This document shows, in pieces, positions 47,941 through 55,764 of a DNA stretch of 64,000 bases; position 1 is the first letter of the stretch; each line of letters opens with the position of its first letter. The translations under genes were made by a program, and so were the position numbers. The stretch lies in NCBI GenBank assembly GCA_037974665.1, contig CM075780.1, forward strand, positions 1,212,501 through 1,276,500, written 5' to 3'. The DNA is from Ehretia macrophylla. Taxonomy: Eukaryota; Streptophyta; Magnoliopsida; Boraginales; Ehretiaceae. The notes beneath the pieces were generated by a model. It saw only the letters and a program-made list of their open reading frames with translations. It was not told where the DNA came from and did not search any database.

Positions 47941-47945
47941 GTTGT
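47941..47945. repeat. Target-site duplication GTTGT, left copy
   Basis: The five bases before the LTR start; they recur at 51624-51628 right after its end. The uninterrupted spacer reads CAGGTTGTCGTCC, so the insertion duplicated GTTGT. Confidence 0.9.
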
Positions 47946-47965
47946 TGTGAGGCCCGACCCCGAAT

Positions 47966-48305
47966 AACGTGCCTTACCTCGATTTGCGTGCCTTAGACCC
48001 AGAACTGTATGACCGACCTTGGATTATATGCCCTGTCTTGGTTTTCGTGCATGCCTCATCTTACGTGCCTTGACTTTGATTTAAGTGCGATACCTAGATA
48101 TACGTGTCCTAACCTTGAACTACGTACCTTAACCTAGATATAGAGTCGTGCCTTGATTTGCGTGCATTGAATTAAATTACATGCCTTGCATTGGTTTACG
48201 TGCATTCTCCTAGGATTACGTGCATTAGTCTTGAAGTTCGTGTCTTACCTCGTAGTTCGTGTCTGCCTCGTAATTCGTGCCCTAGTTCTAGTAATCCGTG
48301 CCACC
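47966..48305. repeat. Degenerate short repeat based on CGTGCCTTA inside the LTR
   Basis: About 340 bp of imperfect repeats roughly 20-24 bp long, each with a core like ACGTGCCTTA followed by CCTTGATTT-like sequence (for example GCGTGCCTTAG, ACGTGCCTTGAC, ACGTGCATTAGTC). They lie at the left end of the LTR and fade out at about 48305. Confidence 0.75.
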
Positions 48306-50596
48306 ACGTTAATCAAGAAAGAATCCTATACAAAGCACTAGACACTAAAATAATCCTACACAATCCACTAACCAATATTATATTCCTAATTCAAATTCTC
48401 TACAAACTCGACTAACAATAAAATAATACTAAACTATTCCTACATTTTCCACTATCTATTATTCTATTCATAATTCAACTCATCAACAAACTTTCCTATA
48501 TTTTATTCTACCTAGATTCCCTAATTTTCCAACATTCCTATGACAATTCTAATGACACAAATGCATAAAAAAAATTAGTCCTAGACAAACTATGACAAAC
48601 ACTTAGCACAATACATAAAAAAATGCTCAAACCCACCTAAATCCTCTACCTTGCTCAACCAAACCACCTTTTCCCATTCTAAACATTTTAAAATCACACA
48701 TTGAAGACACAAAAATCAGATTTTAATGGCCCAAGGCCGACCACATGCTTGAAGATTGCAAAGGCTTTCATTTTTTTTGTCATTTCTTCTTTCTTCCTCA
48801 ACCTTCTCTGTCTCCCTCTCATTCTCTCTCTCCATCTCGGTTTTGGGCTGATTTTCTTCATCCCTTAGCTCATCTTCATTATCCTATGGTGCATCAAGAC
48901 AAACAACAAGCAAAGAAACTCACCCAAGCAAGCTAGGATGCAAGAAACACACATGCAAGCATTTTGAGTCACCATTTTCGGCCTTGGTGAGTTTTTAAGC
49001 TTCCATTTATTTTCTTCTTGTTCTAACCTCTTGCATGTACTAAGAGCTTGGTCACTAAGCTAGGAAAATAGAGAAAACCAAGTTGGAATCTCGGCTAAGA
49101 AGAAGAAGAAGAAGTTTCGAGCTTCAACAAGTTTTTGTGCATCTTTTGGGTTGATTGCTAAGGTGAGGGCTAAAACCTTTTGAAAACTCTTCAAAAATCC
49201 ACATGCATGCTCATAAATGTGTGTATTTGCTTCTGTAATTGATTTATATGTTCGTTCAAAAGCTTAAACAACCATGCATGGCAAGATTTTGGCTTGAAAG
49301 TGATGATAGGTGAAGTCGGATTGTTGACAGCTCTCTGACCAGTTTGTTTCGAGGTAAGTTTATCTAGGAAAATTATGTTGAAAATGCTTTAAAATTGGTA
49401 GGTGACTAGTTTGGACAGTTTTGAACATTTTTCCCAGAAATAGGCAGAAGCTAATTTTGATTCTAAGGTCCTCAAAATGGCAAATCTTTAAAATGTGTCC
49501 AAATCTGGAAATCTGGAAAAATGAAGCAGGTTTTGGCAGATGCACTGACCTTGTGGAACGAACCATATTTGACTTAGTAAATGATGTCCAAAATGCATGA
49601 AATTTTTTATGCTGATATATTTTTCAGTTTTGGACAATTTTGTCAGAAATGGACTAAGGCTAAAACAGATCTTAAGGACCTCAAAAACGTCAATTACTGA
49701 AAAGTGTGCAAACCTGGACAGTTTTGTGCTATTCCACAGTTTCGGCTATATCTAATGATCCCGAACTCCAATTGATTCAAGGTTTGTTTCTGATTTTAGT
49801 TAACTTCTTAAGATTTAATTTGACATCTTATTCACTGGATTTGGAGATTTTTTGATTAACCTATTGATTGTGAACAAACAGCCTATTGCAGTAAAGGTTT
49901 CACTTAGCTATATGCTTGGAAAAATTATTGTAACCTCTCTTGTGGTGTTAATTGCTTGGAATTGTGGTGTTGAGATGTTGTGTGGACTGTTTTGAGTACT
50001 TGAGGATGTTGAATTATATGATGCATGGCTTGAGATTGACTTTGAGTTGGTTTGAGGCTCAAATTGCACGAATATGCACAAAATGGAAACCCTAACGACT
50101 AGGTAGTTTTGCTAAGTGTTGATCATTCGGATATTGTGTGGAATTATATGTTTAGTAGGCTGCCCGTAGTTGCCCTTATAAGCTTAAATGTAATTTTGAT
50201 CATTGCATGTTGACAAATAGGCTTTTCTTGCATCCGAACCCACGTAGATGTTGTTGCATGTTGAATAATCGTATCATTGATTACGTGGACTTCGAAATGA
50301 TTTATATGGCTTGACTTGCATGTGTTACATGGCTGCCCGTTTAATGTTCATATGGCTCTATATGCCTTTCAAGTGAAATTACTTGTCTTATCGTGCCTCG
50401 TTTGATTACTTGACAACGTGCGATCTTATAACTGCTCGAAGGCGACCTACTTTGTTGTCCTCCTAATGTGATATGTTAAATGTTATAAATGTGCATTGCA
50501 TACGAGGTTGCAACCTTTCAGTGTGGCATGGTAGTGTTTCACGCACGCCGGGCGGCATCGGGCTTGCCGGTGTTACCGTGACTACCATGGTCCAAT

Positions 50597-50940
50597 TCCC
50601 TCTCTCGCTTGGCATTTCACCCTCGGAGAGTTGGGTCGTAGGTTTCGGGGTACATCCGGAGTACACCCAATTGGGAGCGATAAGTGGATTATTGAAGTCG
50701 GCCGCAACAATTGTATCGAAATTAAAATTGAGAGCAACTGCTCACCGTATCCTTGAAATGATTGGTAAATGTATCTGTTACTCGATTTGCTTCATATATT
50801 TGCGTACCTTATTATTTGTAATACGTGACATGTTTTCAAAAAGAGTTTTCATAAATTGAACCGAAAAATGAGTTTCAAAACGTATTTCTCGTTCCCCCTC
50901 GCTGAGTTCATAAAGACTCACCCTCTTTTATCATCTCAGG
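50597..50940. other. Conserved block shared by the two long LTRs (copy in first LTR)
   Basis: Contains TCCCTCTCTCGCTTGG, TTGGGTCGTAG (50631-50641), then CCCTCGCTGAGT (near 50897), ACTCACCC (near 50916) and CTCAGG at 50935-50940. The same motifs in the same order occur at 57611-58007 in the other LTR. The paired GAGT/ACTC motif before a CAGG is a pattern I associate with plant Ty3/Gypsy LTRs. It may mark RNA processing or the R/U5 region, but I cannot show that here. Confidence 0.55.
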
Positions 50941-51623
50941 TGAAGAAGATCAAGAACAGATACCCGAGGACGATGTGCCTAACGATGATTCCTTGGAGTG
51001 ATTGCCTGTCCCTACGTGCTTTTGTGTTTTGCCTGAAAGTGGTTGCTATATGGATGTTGTGTTTGATTGCAAACTATTCATTTTATTGATGTAAATGACC
51101 CCGTTGTAATTTGGGTCTAATTCTAGGATTGTACTACCTATAACCGGACGAACTTTTATTTGGTTGTTTGCTTAATTAGTAGTTATCGTAGGCATTCAAA
51201 CCACTAGATAAACAATCAACTAAGTTAATTCTATCTAATTTCACTTAGGTGCTCATTTGCAAACTAAAGGATAATAGGTACTTACATGATAGGAAATTGA
51301 CAAATAAACGGGACATAGTTATCATGTTAGGCTTATTAACCAAACAAGATTTTCAAGATAAACTAGTAGGCAAATCGGTTGGTGACAAATAGGAGTCCTT
51401 AATGGAATTGGATTAATGATTGGAATAATTGAGGCGTTTAGAGAATTAGGTCAAACCAAAGAGCCCAATTACAGTCGTTATGCTATCGGTTTACCGAAAA
51501 ATTTTGGAGTTTAGGCCAAAACGTAAAGTGTTAAAACTTCATTAACGGTTAAGTATGAGACGTCACTTGAATGTTTAGATCACACCCTAGTCTAACCATT
51601 ATAGGCCGGGTTGGGGCGTGACA

Positions 51624-51628
51624 GTTGT
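51624..51628. repeat. Target-site duplication GTTGT, right copy
   Basis: Directly follows ...GCGTGACA and resumes the 5S spacer as GTTGTCGTCC. Confidence 0.9.
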
Positions 51629-52004
51629 CGTCCTTTCAACAGTTCACAACGTATGATCCGGGACGGAAAAACAGAGCAAAAGAAGAAAAGTGGCTTAAAA
51701 CTGATGAAAACGTTCGATTGTGGGCTCCAAAAAGGGGCACAGCGAGCAAGCTGGCTGCCCCCGTCATAGAGCTCTCAGAGAGCTTTGCAACGGTATGTTG
51801 TGCACCGCGTAACTCCTTACGGATCAAAAGTTATGGGCATCGGAGCGACGGAGACCTGGTCACAAACCCTACGCCCTCGGTTTACGGGCCCAGCCTCTAC
51901 GTGAAGCGAAGTTGTCTTGCCCAATGTTCCGTGGGATTCAGTAATAGAGATTTGGTGGATAAAGTATCTTGGCAACCCTAACTAGGGCAAAAAAAATTTA
52001 AAAG

Positions 52005-52123
52005 GGGGTGCAACACGAGGACTTCCCAGGGGGTTACCCAACCTACTACTACTCTCACCCAAGCAGGCTTAACTTCGGAGTTCTGATGAGATCCGTTGCA
52101 TTGGTTCTGGTATGATCGCACCC
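52005..52123 (-). rRNA. 5S: 5S rRNA gene, unit 70
   Basis: Decayed: box C GGGTTACCCAACCTAC, IE TCTCACCC, box A CAGGC, GATGAGATCCGTTGC, TTGGTTCTGG. Class Y promoter. First unit after the long LTR. Confidence 0.9.
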
Positions 52124-52663
52124 GTCATGTTGTGGGCACAATTCCTATATGTGTTAACGGTTCACAGTCCTAGCCTACAGAGATGGCCCATTCAAAAGGC
52201 CCAATGGGCTTAACGACAACCCATCCGCTTCAACAACGCATCATCCGCGCAAGACGTTATATCGACACGTTGTAGGGCACTCTGATGTCCAGCTAGTCAG
52301 GTTGTCATCCTTTTAACAGTTCACAACGTATGATCCGGGATGAAAAAACAGAGCAAAAGAAGAAAAGTGGCCTGAAACTGATGAAAATGTTCGATTTTGG
52401 GCTCCAAAAATGGGGACAGCGAACAAGTTGGCTGCCCCCGTCGTAGAGCTCTCAGAGAGCTTTGCAACGGTATGATGTGCGCCGCGTAACTCCTTACGAA
52501 TCAAAAGTTATGGGCACCGGAGCGACGAAGACCTGGTCACAAACCTTACGCCCTTGGTTTGCGGGCCCAGCCTCTACGTGAAGCGAAGTTGTCTTGCCCA
52601 ATGTTCCATGGGATTCAGTAATTGAGATTTGGTGGATAAAGTTTCTTGGCAACCCTAACCAGG

Positions 52664-52681
52664 GCAAAAAAAATTGAAAAG
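52664..52681 (-). terminator. Representative 5S terminator
   Basis: On the gene strand the 3' end CCCC is followed by C, TTTT (52677-52680), CAA and TTTTTTTT (52666-52673). Runs of four or more T on the RNA-like strand end RNA polymerase III transcription. This layout is kept in nearly every unit, with a run of 7-10 T in the second tract. Confidence 0.85.
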
Positions 52682-52800
52682 GGGGTGCAACGCGAGGACT
52701 TCTTAGGGGGTCACCCATCCTAGTACTACTCTCGCCCAAGCACGCTTAACTTCGGAGTTCTGATGGGATCCGGTGCAATAGTGCTGGTATGATCGCACCC
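52682..52800 (-). rRNA. 5S: 5S rRNA gene, unit 71
   Basis: AACGCGAGG, CTTCTTAGG and GTGCAATAG; boxes A and C otherwise intact. Class A promoter (see 52801-52830). Confidence 0.95.
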
Positions 52801-52830
52801 GTCATGTTGAGGGCACAATTCCTTTATGTG
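52801..52830 (-). promoter_or_regulatory. Representative 5S upstream promoter, class A
   Basis: Gene strand has ATAAA at -27 to -23 (52823-52827), GC at -14/-13 and C at -1. Class A, CATAAAGG, occurs in slightly over a third of the units and is usually followed upstream by GATTAGTTAACA or GAACAGTTAACA, whereas class Y usually has GAACCGTTAACA. Confidence 0.8.
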
Positions 52831-52862
52831 TTAACTGTTCACAGTCCCAACCTAGAGAGATG

Positions 52863-52886
52863 GCCCATTCAAAAGGCCCAATGGGC
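52863..52886. repeat. Representative spacer hairpin GCCCATT...AATGGGC
   Basis: A perfect 7-bp inverted repeat (52863-52869 and 52880-52886) around a 10-nt loop that contains GGCCC, 63-86 bp upstream of the 5S start. It recurs in nearly every unit, with one extra A in the loop of many. Whether it matters for expression or recombination is unknown. Confidence 0.75.
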
Positions 52887-53357
52887 TTAACGACAACTCA
52901 TCCGCTTCAACAACGGAGCATGCTTGCAAGACATGATATCAACACATTGTAGGGCCCTCTGATGTCCCGCGAGTCAGGTTGTCATCCTTTTAACAGTTCA
53001 AGACGTACGATCCGGGACAGAAAAACAGAGCAAAAGAAGAAAAGTGGCCTGAAACTGATGAAAACGTTCGATTTTGGGCTCCAAAAATGGGCAAAGCGAG
53101 CATGCTAGCTGCCCCCATCGTAGAGCTCTCAGAGAGCTTTGAAACGGTATGCTGTGCAGTGCGTAACTCCTTATGGATCAAAAGTTATGGGCACCGGAGT
53201 GACGGAGACCTGGTCACAAACCCTACGCCCCCGGTTTGCGGGCCCAGCCTCTACGTGAAGCGAAGTTGTCTTTCCCAATGTTCCGTGGGATTCAGTAATA
53301 GAGATTTGGTGGATAAAGTATCTTGGCAACCATAACTAGGGTAAAAAAATTGAAAAT

Positions 53358-53476
53358 GGGGTGCAACACGAGGACTTCCCAGGGGGTTACCCATCCTAGC
53401 ACTACTCTTGCCCAAGCACGCTTAACTTCGGAGTTCTGATGGGATCCGGTTCATTAGTGCTGGTATGATCGCACTG
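53358..53476 (-). rRNA. 5S: 5S rRNA gene, unit 72
   Basis: GGGTTACCC in box C, AGCACTACTCTTGCC, GGTTCATTAG and GCACTG at the 5' end. Class Y promoter. Confidence 0.92.
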
Positions 53477-54034
53477 GCCATGTTGAGGGCACAATTCCTA
53501 TATGTGTTAACGGTTCACAGTCCCAGCCTAGAGAGATGGCCCATTCAAAAGTCCCAATGGGCTTAACAACAACCCATCCGCTTCAACAACGCAGCATCCT
53601 CGCAAGACGTGATATCGACACATTGTAGGGCCCTCTAATGTCCCGCTAGTCAGGTTGTCGTCCTTTTAACAGTTCACGACATACGATCCGAGATGAAAAA
53701 ACAGAGGAAAAGAAGAAAAGTGGCCTAAAACTGATGAAAACGTTCGATTTTGGCCTCCAAAAATGGGCACAACGAGCAAGCTAGCTGCTCCCGTAGTAGA
53801 GCTCTCAGAGAGCTTTGCAACGGTATGCTGTGCACCTCATAACTCCTTATGGATCAAAAGTTATGGGCACCGGAGTGACGGAGACCTGGTCACAAACCCT
53901 ACACCCTCGGTTTGCGGGCCCTACCTCTACGTGAAGCGAAGTTGTCTTGCCCAATGTTCCGTGGGATTCAGTAATAGAGATTTGGTGGATAAAGTATCTT
54001 GACAACCCTAACCAGGGCAAAAAAAATTGAAAAG

Positions 54035-54152
54035 GGGGTGCAACACGAGGACATCCCAGGGGTCACCCATCCTAGTACTACTCTCGACCAAGCACGATTA
54101 ACTTTGGAGTTCTGATGGGATCCGGTGCATTAGTGCTGGTATGATCGCACCC
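54035..54152 (-). rRNA. 5S: 5S rRNA gene, unit 73 (118 nt)
   Basis: One base deleted in box C (CCCAGGGGTCACC), GGACATCC, TCTCGACCAAGCACGATTAAC across IE/box A, TTTGG. Class A promoter. Confidence 0.92.
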
Positions 54153-54709
54153 GTCATGTTGAGGGCACAGTTCCTTTATGTGTTAACTGTTCACAGTCCC
54201 AACCTAGAGAGATGGCCCATTCAAAAGGCCCAAAGGGCTTAACGACAACCCATCCGCTTCAACAACATAGCATGCTTGCAAGACGTGATATCGACATGTT
54301 GTAGGGCACTCTGATGTCCCGCGAGTCAGGTTGTCATCCTTTTAACAGTTCACGACGTACGATCCGGGACGGAAATACAGAGCAAAAGTAGAAAAGTGGC
54401 CTGAAACTGATGAAAACGTTCGATTTTGGGCTCCAAAAAGGGGCACAGCGAGCAAGCTGGCCGCCCCTGTCGTAGAGCTCTCAGAGAGCTTTGCAATGGT
54501 ATGTTGTGCACCGCGTAACAATTACGGATCAAAAGTTATGGGCATCGGAGAGACGGAGACCTGGTCATAAACCCTACGCCCTCGGTTTGCGGGCCCAGCC
54601 TCAACGTGAAGCAAAGTTGTCTTGCCCAATGTTCCGTGGGATTCAGTAATAGAGATTTGGTGGATAAAGTATCTTGGCAACCCTAACCAGGGCAAAAAAA
54701 ATTGAAAAG

Positions 54710-54828
54710 GGTGTGCAACTCGAGGACTTCCCAGGGGATCAACCATCCTAGTACTATTCTCACCAAAGCACGCTTAACTTCGGAGTTCTGATGGGATCCG
54801 GTGCATTAGTGTTGGTATGATCGCACAC
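54710..54828 (-). rRNA. 5S: 5S rRNA gene, unit 74
   Basis: GTGTGCAACTCGAGG, GGGATCAACCATCC in box C, CTATTCTCACCAAAGC across IE/box A, GTGTTGG, GCACAC. Class A promoter. Probably dead. Confidence 0.9.
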
Positions 54829-55267
54829 GTCATGTTGAGGGCACAATTCCTTTATGTGTTAACTATTCACAGTCCCAGCCTAGAGAGATGGCCCATTCAA
54901 ATGGCCCAATGGGCTTAACGACAACCCATTCGCTTCAACAATGCAGCATCCTAGCAAGACGTGATATCGACACGTTGTAGGGCCCTCTGAAGTCCCGCGA
55001 GTCAGGTTATCGTCCTTTTAACAGTTCACGTCGTACGATCCGGGACGAAAAAACATAGCAAAAGCAGAAAAGGCCTAAAACTGAAGAAAACGTTCAATTT
55101 TGGGCTCCAAAAATGGGCACAGCGAGCAAGCTGGCTGCCCCCGTTGTAAAGCTCTCAGAGGGCTTTGCAACGGTATGTTGTGAGCCGCGTAACAATTACG
55201 GATCAAAAGTTATGGGCACTGGAGCGATGGAGACCTGGTCACAAACCCTACGCCCTCGATTTGCGGG

Positions 55268-55272
55268 CCCAG
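55268..55272. repeat. CCCAG flank, left copy
   Basis: The intact spacer reads GGGCCCAGCCTCTACG. Here CCCAG is followed by the TRIM, and CCCAG recurs at 58599-58603 after the second LTR, so it flanks the whole 3326-bp compound insertion. Confidence 0.88.
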
Positions 55273-55484
55273 TGTCATGACCCGATCACCATTCCCACGA
55301 GGGGGCACACGAGTCACGACTACCAGCATATTGTCCGCTTTGAGCAAGCCCCGACGGGAACCAATACTCTCACGGTTTTGTTTCTCACGTGTCTCCACGT
55401 GAAAAGGCCTGCTGGCTGATACAAGGAGTCGCCCCCTTATATCCAGCTCTCTCACTTCCTCCGCATCCGATGTGGGATATTTCA
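55273..55484 (-). repeat. TRIM 3' LTR (212 bp)
   Basis: Lower-coordinate copy, downstream on the minus strand. Differs from the other LTR in four places (GGGCACACG, CCCGACGGG, CACGGTTTTG, TATCCAGC on the window strand). It contains two CACGTG hexamers at 55386-55391 and 55396-55401 and a TATAAG-type element near 55438-55443. Confidence 0.9.
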
Positions 55485-55495
55485 CCCGCCCCCCC
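55485..55495 (-). other. TRIM polypurine tract
   Basis: Gene-strand GGGGGGGCGGG directly abutting the 3' LTR: the usual primer site for plus-strand DNA synthesis in LTR retrotransposons, here with one C. Confidence 0.8.
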
Positions 55496-55534
55496 ATAGG
55501 GACCCAGCGTCCTCGCTGGCCAACGGACACGTCA

Positions 55535-55546
55535 GCTCTGATACCA
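55535..55546 (-). other. TRIM primer-binding site (tRNA-iMet)
   Basis: Minus-strand TGGTATCAGAGC, complementary to the 3' end of plant initiator tRNA-Met, lies 2 nt inside the 5' LTR. This is the standard first-strand primer site. Confidence 0.9.
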
Positions 55547-55548
55547 TT

Positions 55549-55760
55549 TGTCATGACCCGATCACCATTCCCACGAGGGGGCGCACGAGTCACGACTACC
55601 AGCATATTGTCCGCTTTGAGCAAGCCCCGAAGGGAACCAATACTCTCACGATTTTGTTTCTCACGTGTCTCCACGTGAAAAGGCCTGCTGGCTGATACAA
55701 GGAGTCGCCCCCTTATATCTAGCTCTCTCACTTCCTCCGCATCCGATGTGGGATATTTCA
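55549..55760 (-). repeat. TRIM 5' LTR (212 bp)
   Basis: Starts TGAAATATCC at 55760 on the minus strand. A TATA-type element (ATATAAG) lies about 42 nt in (55713-55718). CACGTG hexamers are at 55662-55667 and 55672-55677, downstream of it. Ends CATGACA next to the primer site. Confidence 0.9.
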
Positions 55761-55764
55761 CCGA

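Larger units (their letters stand above)
1597..47945 (-). repeat. 5S rDNA tandem array, segment 1 (units 1-69)
   Basis: Head-to-tail units of about 678 bp, all oriented leftwards. Read on the gene strand each unit has: a promoter with a TATA-like element at about -27 to -23, GC at about -14/-13 and C at -1; the 119-nt gene with box A, IE and box C; then a terminator of TTTT, a short gap and TTTTTTTT; then about 520 bp of spacer. Two TATA classes occur: class Y, CATATAGG, and class A, CATAAAGG. The spacer holds a conserved hairpin upstream of the promoter (GCCCATT...AATGGGC) and no gene. Exceptional units: a 140-bp promoter deletion (after 4683), a 5S deletion (9199/9200), a 162-bp internal duplication (14119-14442) and 15-bp spacer deletions near 21229 and 24600. 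The segment begins within the first unit's spacer, directly on the rrn23 fragment, and ends at the target site of the first LTR insertion. Confidence 0.97.
47946..51623. mobile_element. Long solo LTR (Ty3/Gypsy-type), 3678 bp
   Basis: Starts TGTGAGGCCCGACCCC and ends GGGTTGGGGCGTGACA, so it has the TG...CA termini and short imperfect terminal inverted repeat typical of retroviral-type LTRs. It is flanked by a 5-bp GTTGT duplication, the size made by LTR-retrotransposon integrase. I see no second copy of the ends inside, no gag-pol frame, no primer site and no polypurine tract, so a solo LTR left by LTR-LTR recombination fits best. Removing it and one duplication copy restores a 677-bp 5S unit. 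An internal block resembles one in the LTR at 55765-58598. The Ty3/Gypsy assignment, perhaps a long-LTR chromovirus such as Tekay/Del, is inference from length and end motifs. Orientation is not fixed. Short open frames inside (such as 50473-50859) show no family I know. Confidence 0.82.
51624..55272 (-). repeat. 5S rDNA tandem array, segment 2 (units 70-74)
   Basis: The array resumes in the same orientation and phase as segment 1. Gene starts are spaced 675-677 bp. The segment ends inside the spacer of the next unit, at GGGCCCAG, where the TRIM is inserted. The spacers here hold nothing beyond the standard unit. The last one has small deletions (AAAAGGCCTAAAAC near 55068 and TAACAATTACGG near 55191; a similar TAACAATTACGG is at 54517). 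Confidence 0.96.
55273..55760 (-). mobile_element. TRIM-type miniature LTR retrotransposon, 488 bp, complete
   Basis: Two direct repeats of 212 bp (55273-55484 and 55549-55760) differ at 4 positions and enclose a 64-bp internal region. Read on the minus strand, the LTR runs TGAAATATCCC...GGGTCATGACA; next come AA and TGGTATCAGAGC, the primer-binding site for initiator methionine tRNA; and GGGGGGGCGGG, a polypurine tract, lies right before the second LTR. With all cis elements and no coding room it fits a terminal-repeat retrotransposon in miniature, moved by proteins of another element. The 196-residue open frame across both LTRs is only a consequence of the repeat. LTR identity of about 98% suggests a fairly recent insertion. 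It lacks any 5S-like sequence, so it is not the Cassandra family. No exact duplication immediately flanks its right end. Confidence 0.9.

Noticed and set aside
49098..49114. Short AAG microsatellite in the first LTR
   Set aside because: Only about five to six trinucleotide repeats, ordinary for plant non-coding DNA; no functional claim is supported.
50473..50859. 128-residue open frame in the first LTR, and the frames at 57432-57734 and 56840-57166 in the second
   Set aside because: No gag, protease, RT, RNase H, integrase or chromodomain motif is visible. Their location inside LTRs and lack of any recognisable family make chance frames likely.
47946..51623. Complete LTR retrotransposon
   Set aside because: No second LTR copy, primer-binding site, polypurine tract or polyprotein frame was found within the 3.68 kb.
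55273..55760. Cassandra-type TRIM, which carries 5S-like promoter sequence in its LTR
   Set aside because: Neither LTR contains a box A / box C arrangement or any 5S-like stretch. Being inside a 5S array is coincidence or target preference, not shared sequence.
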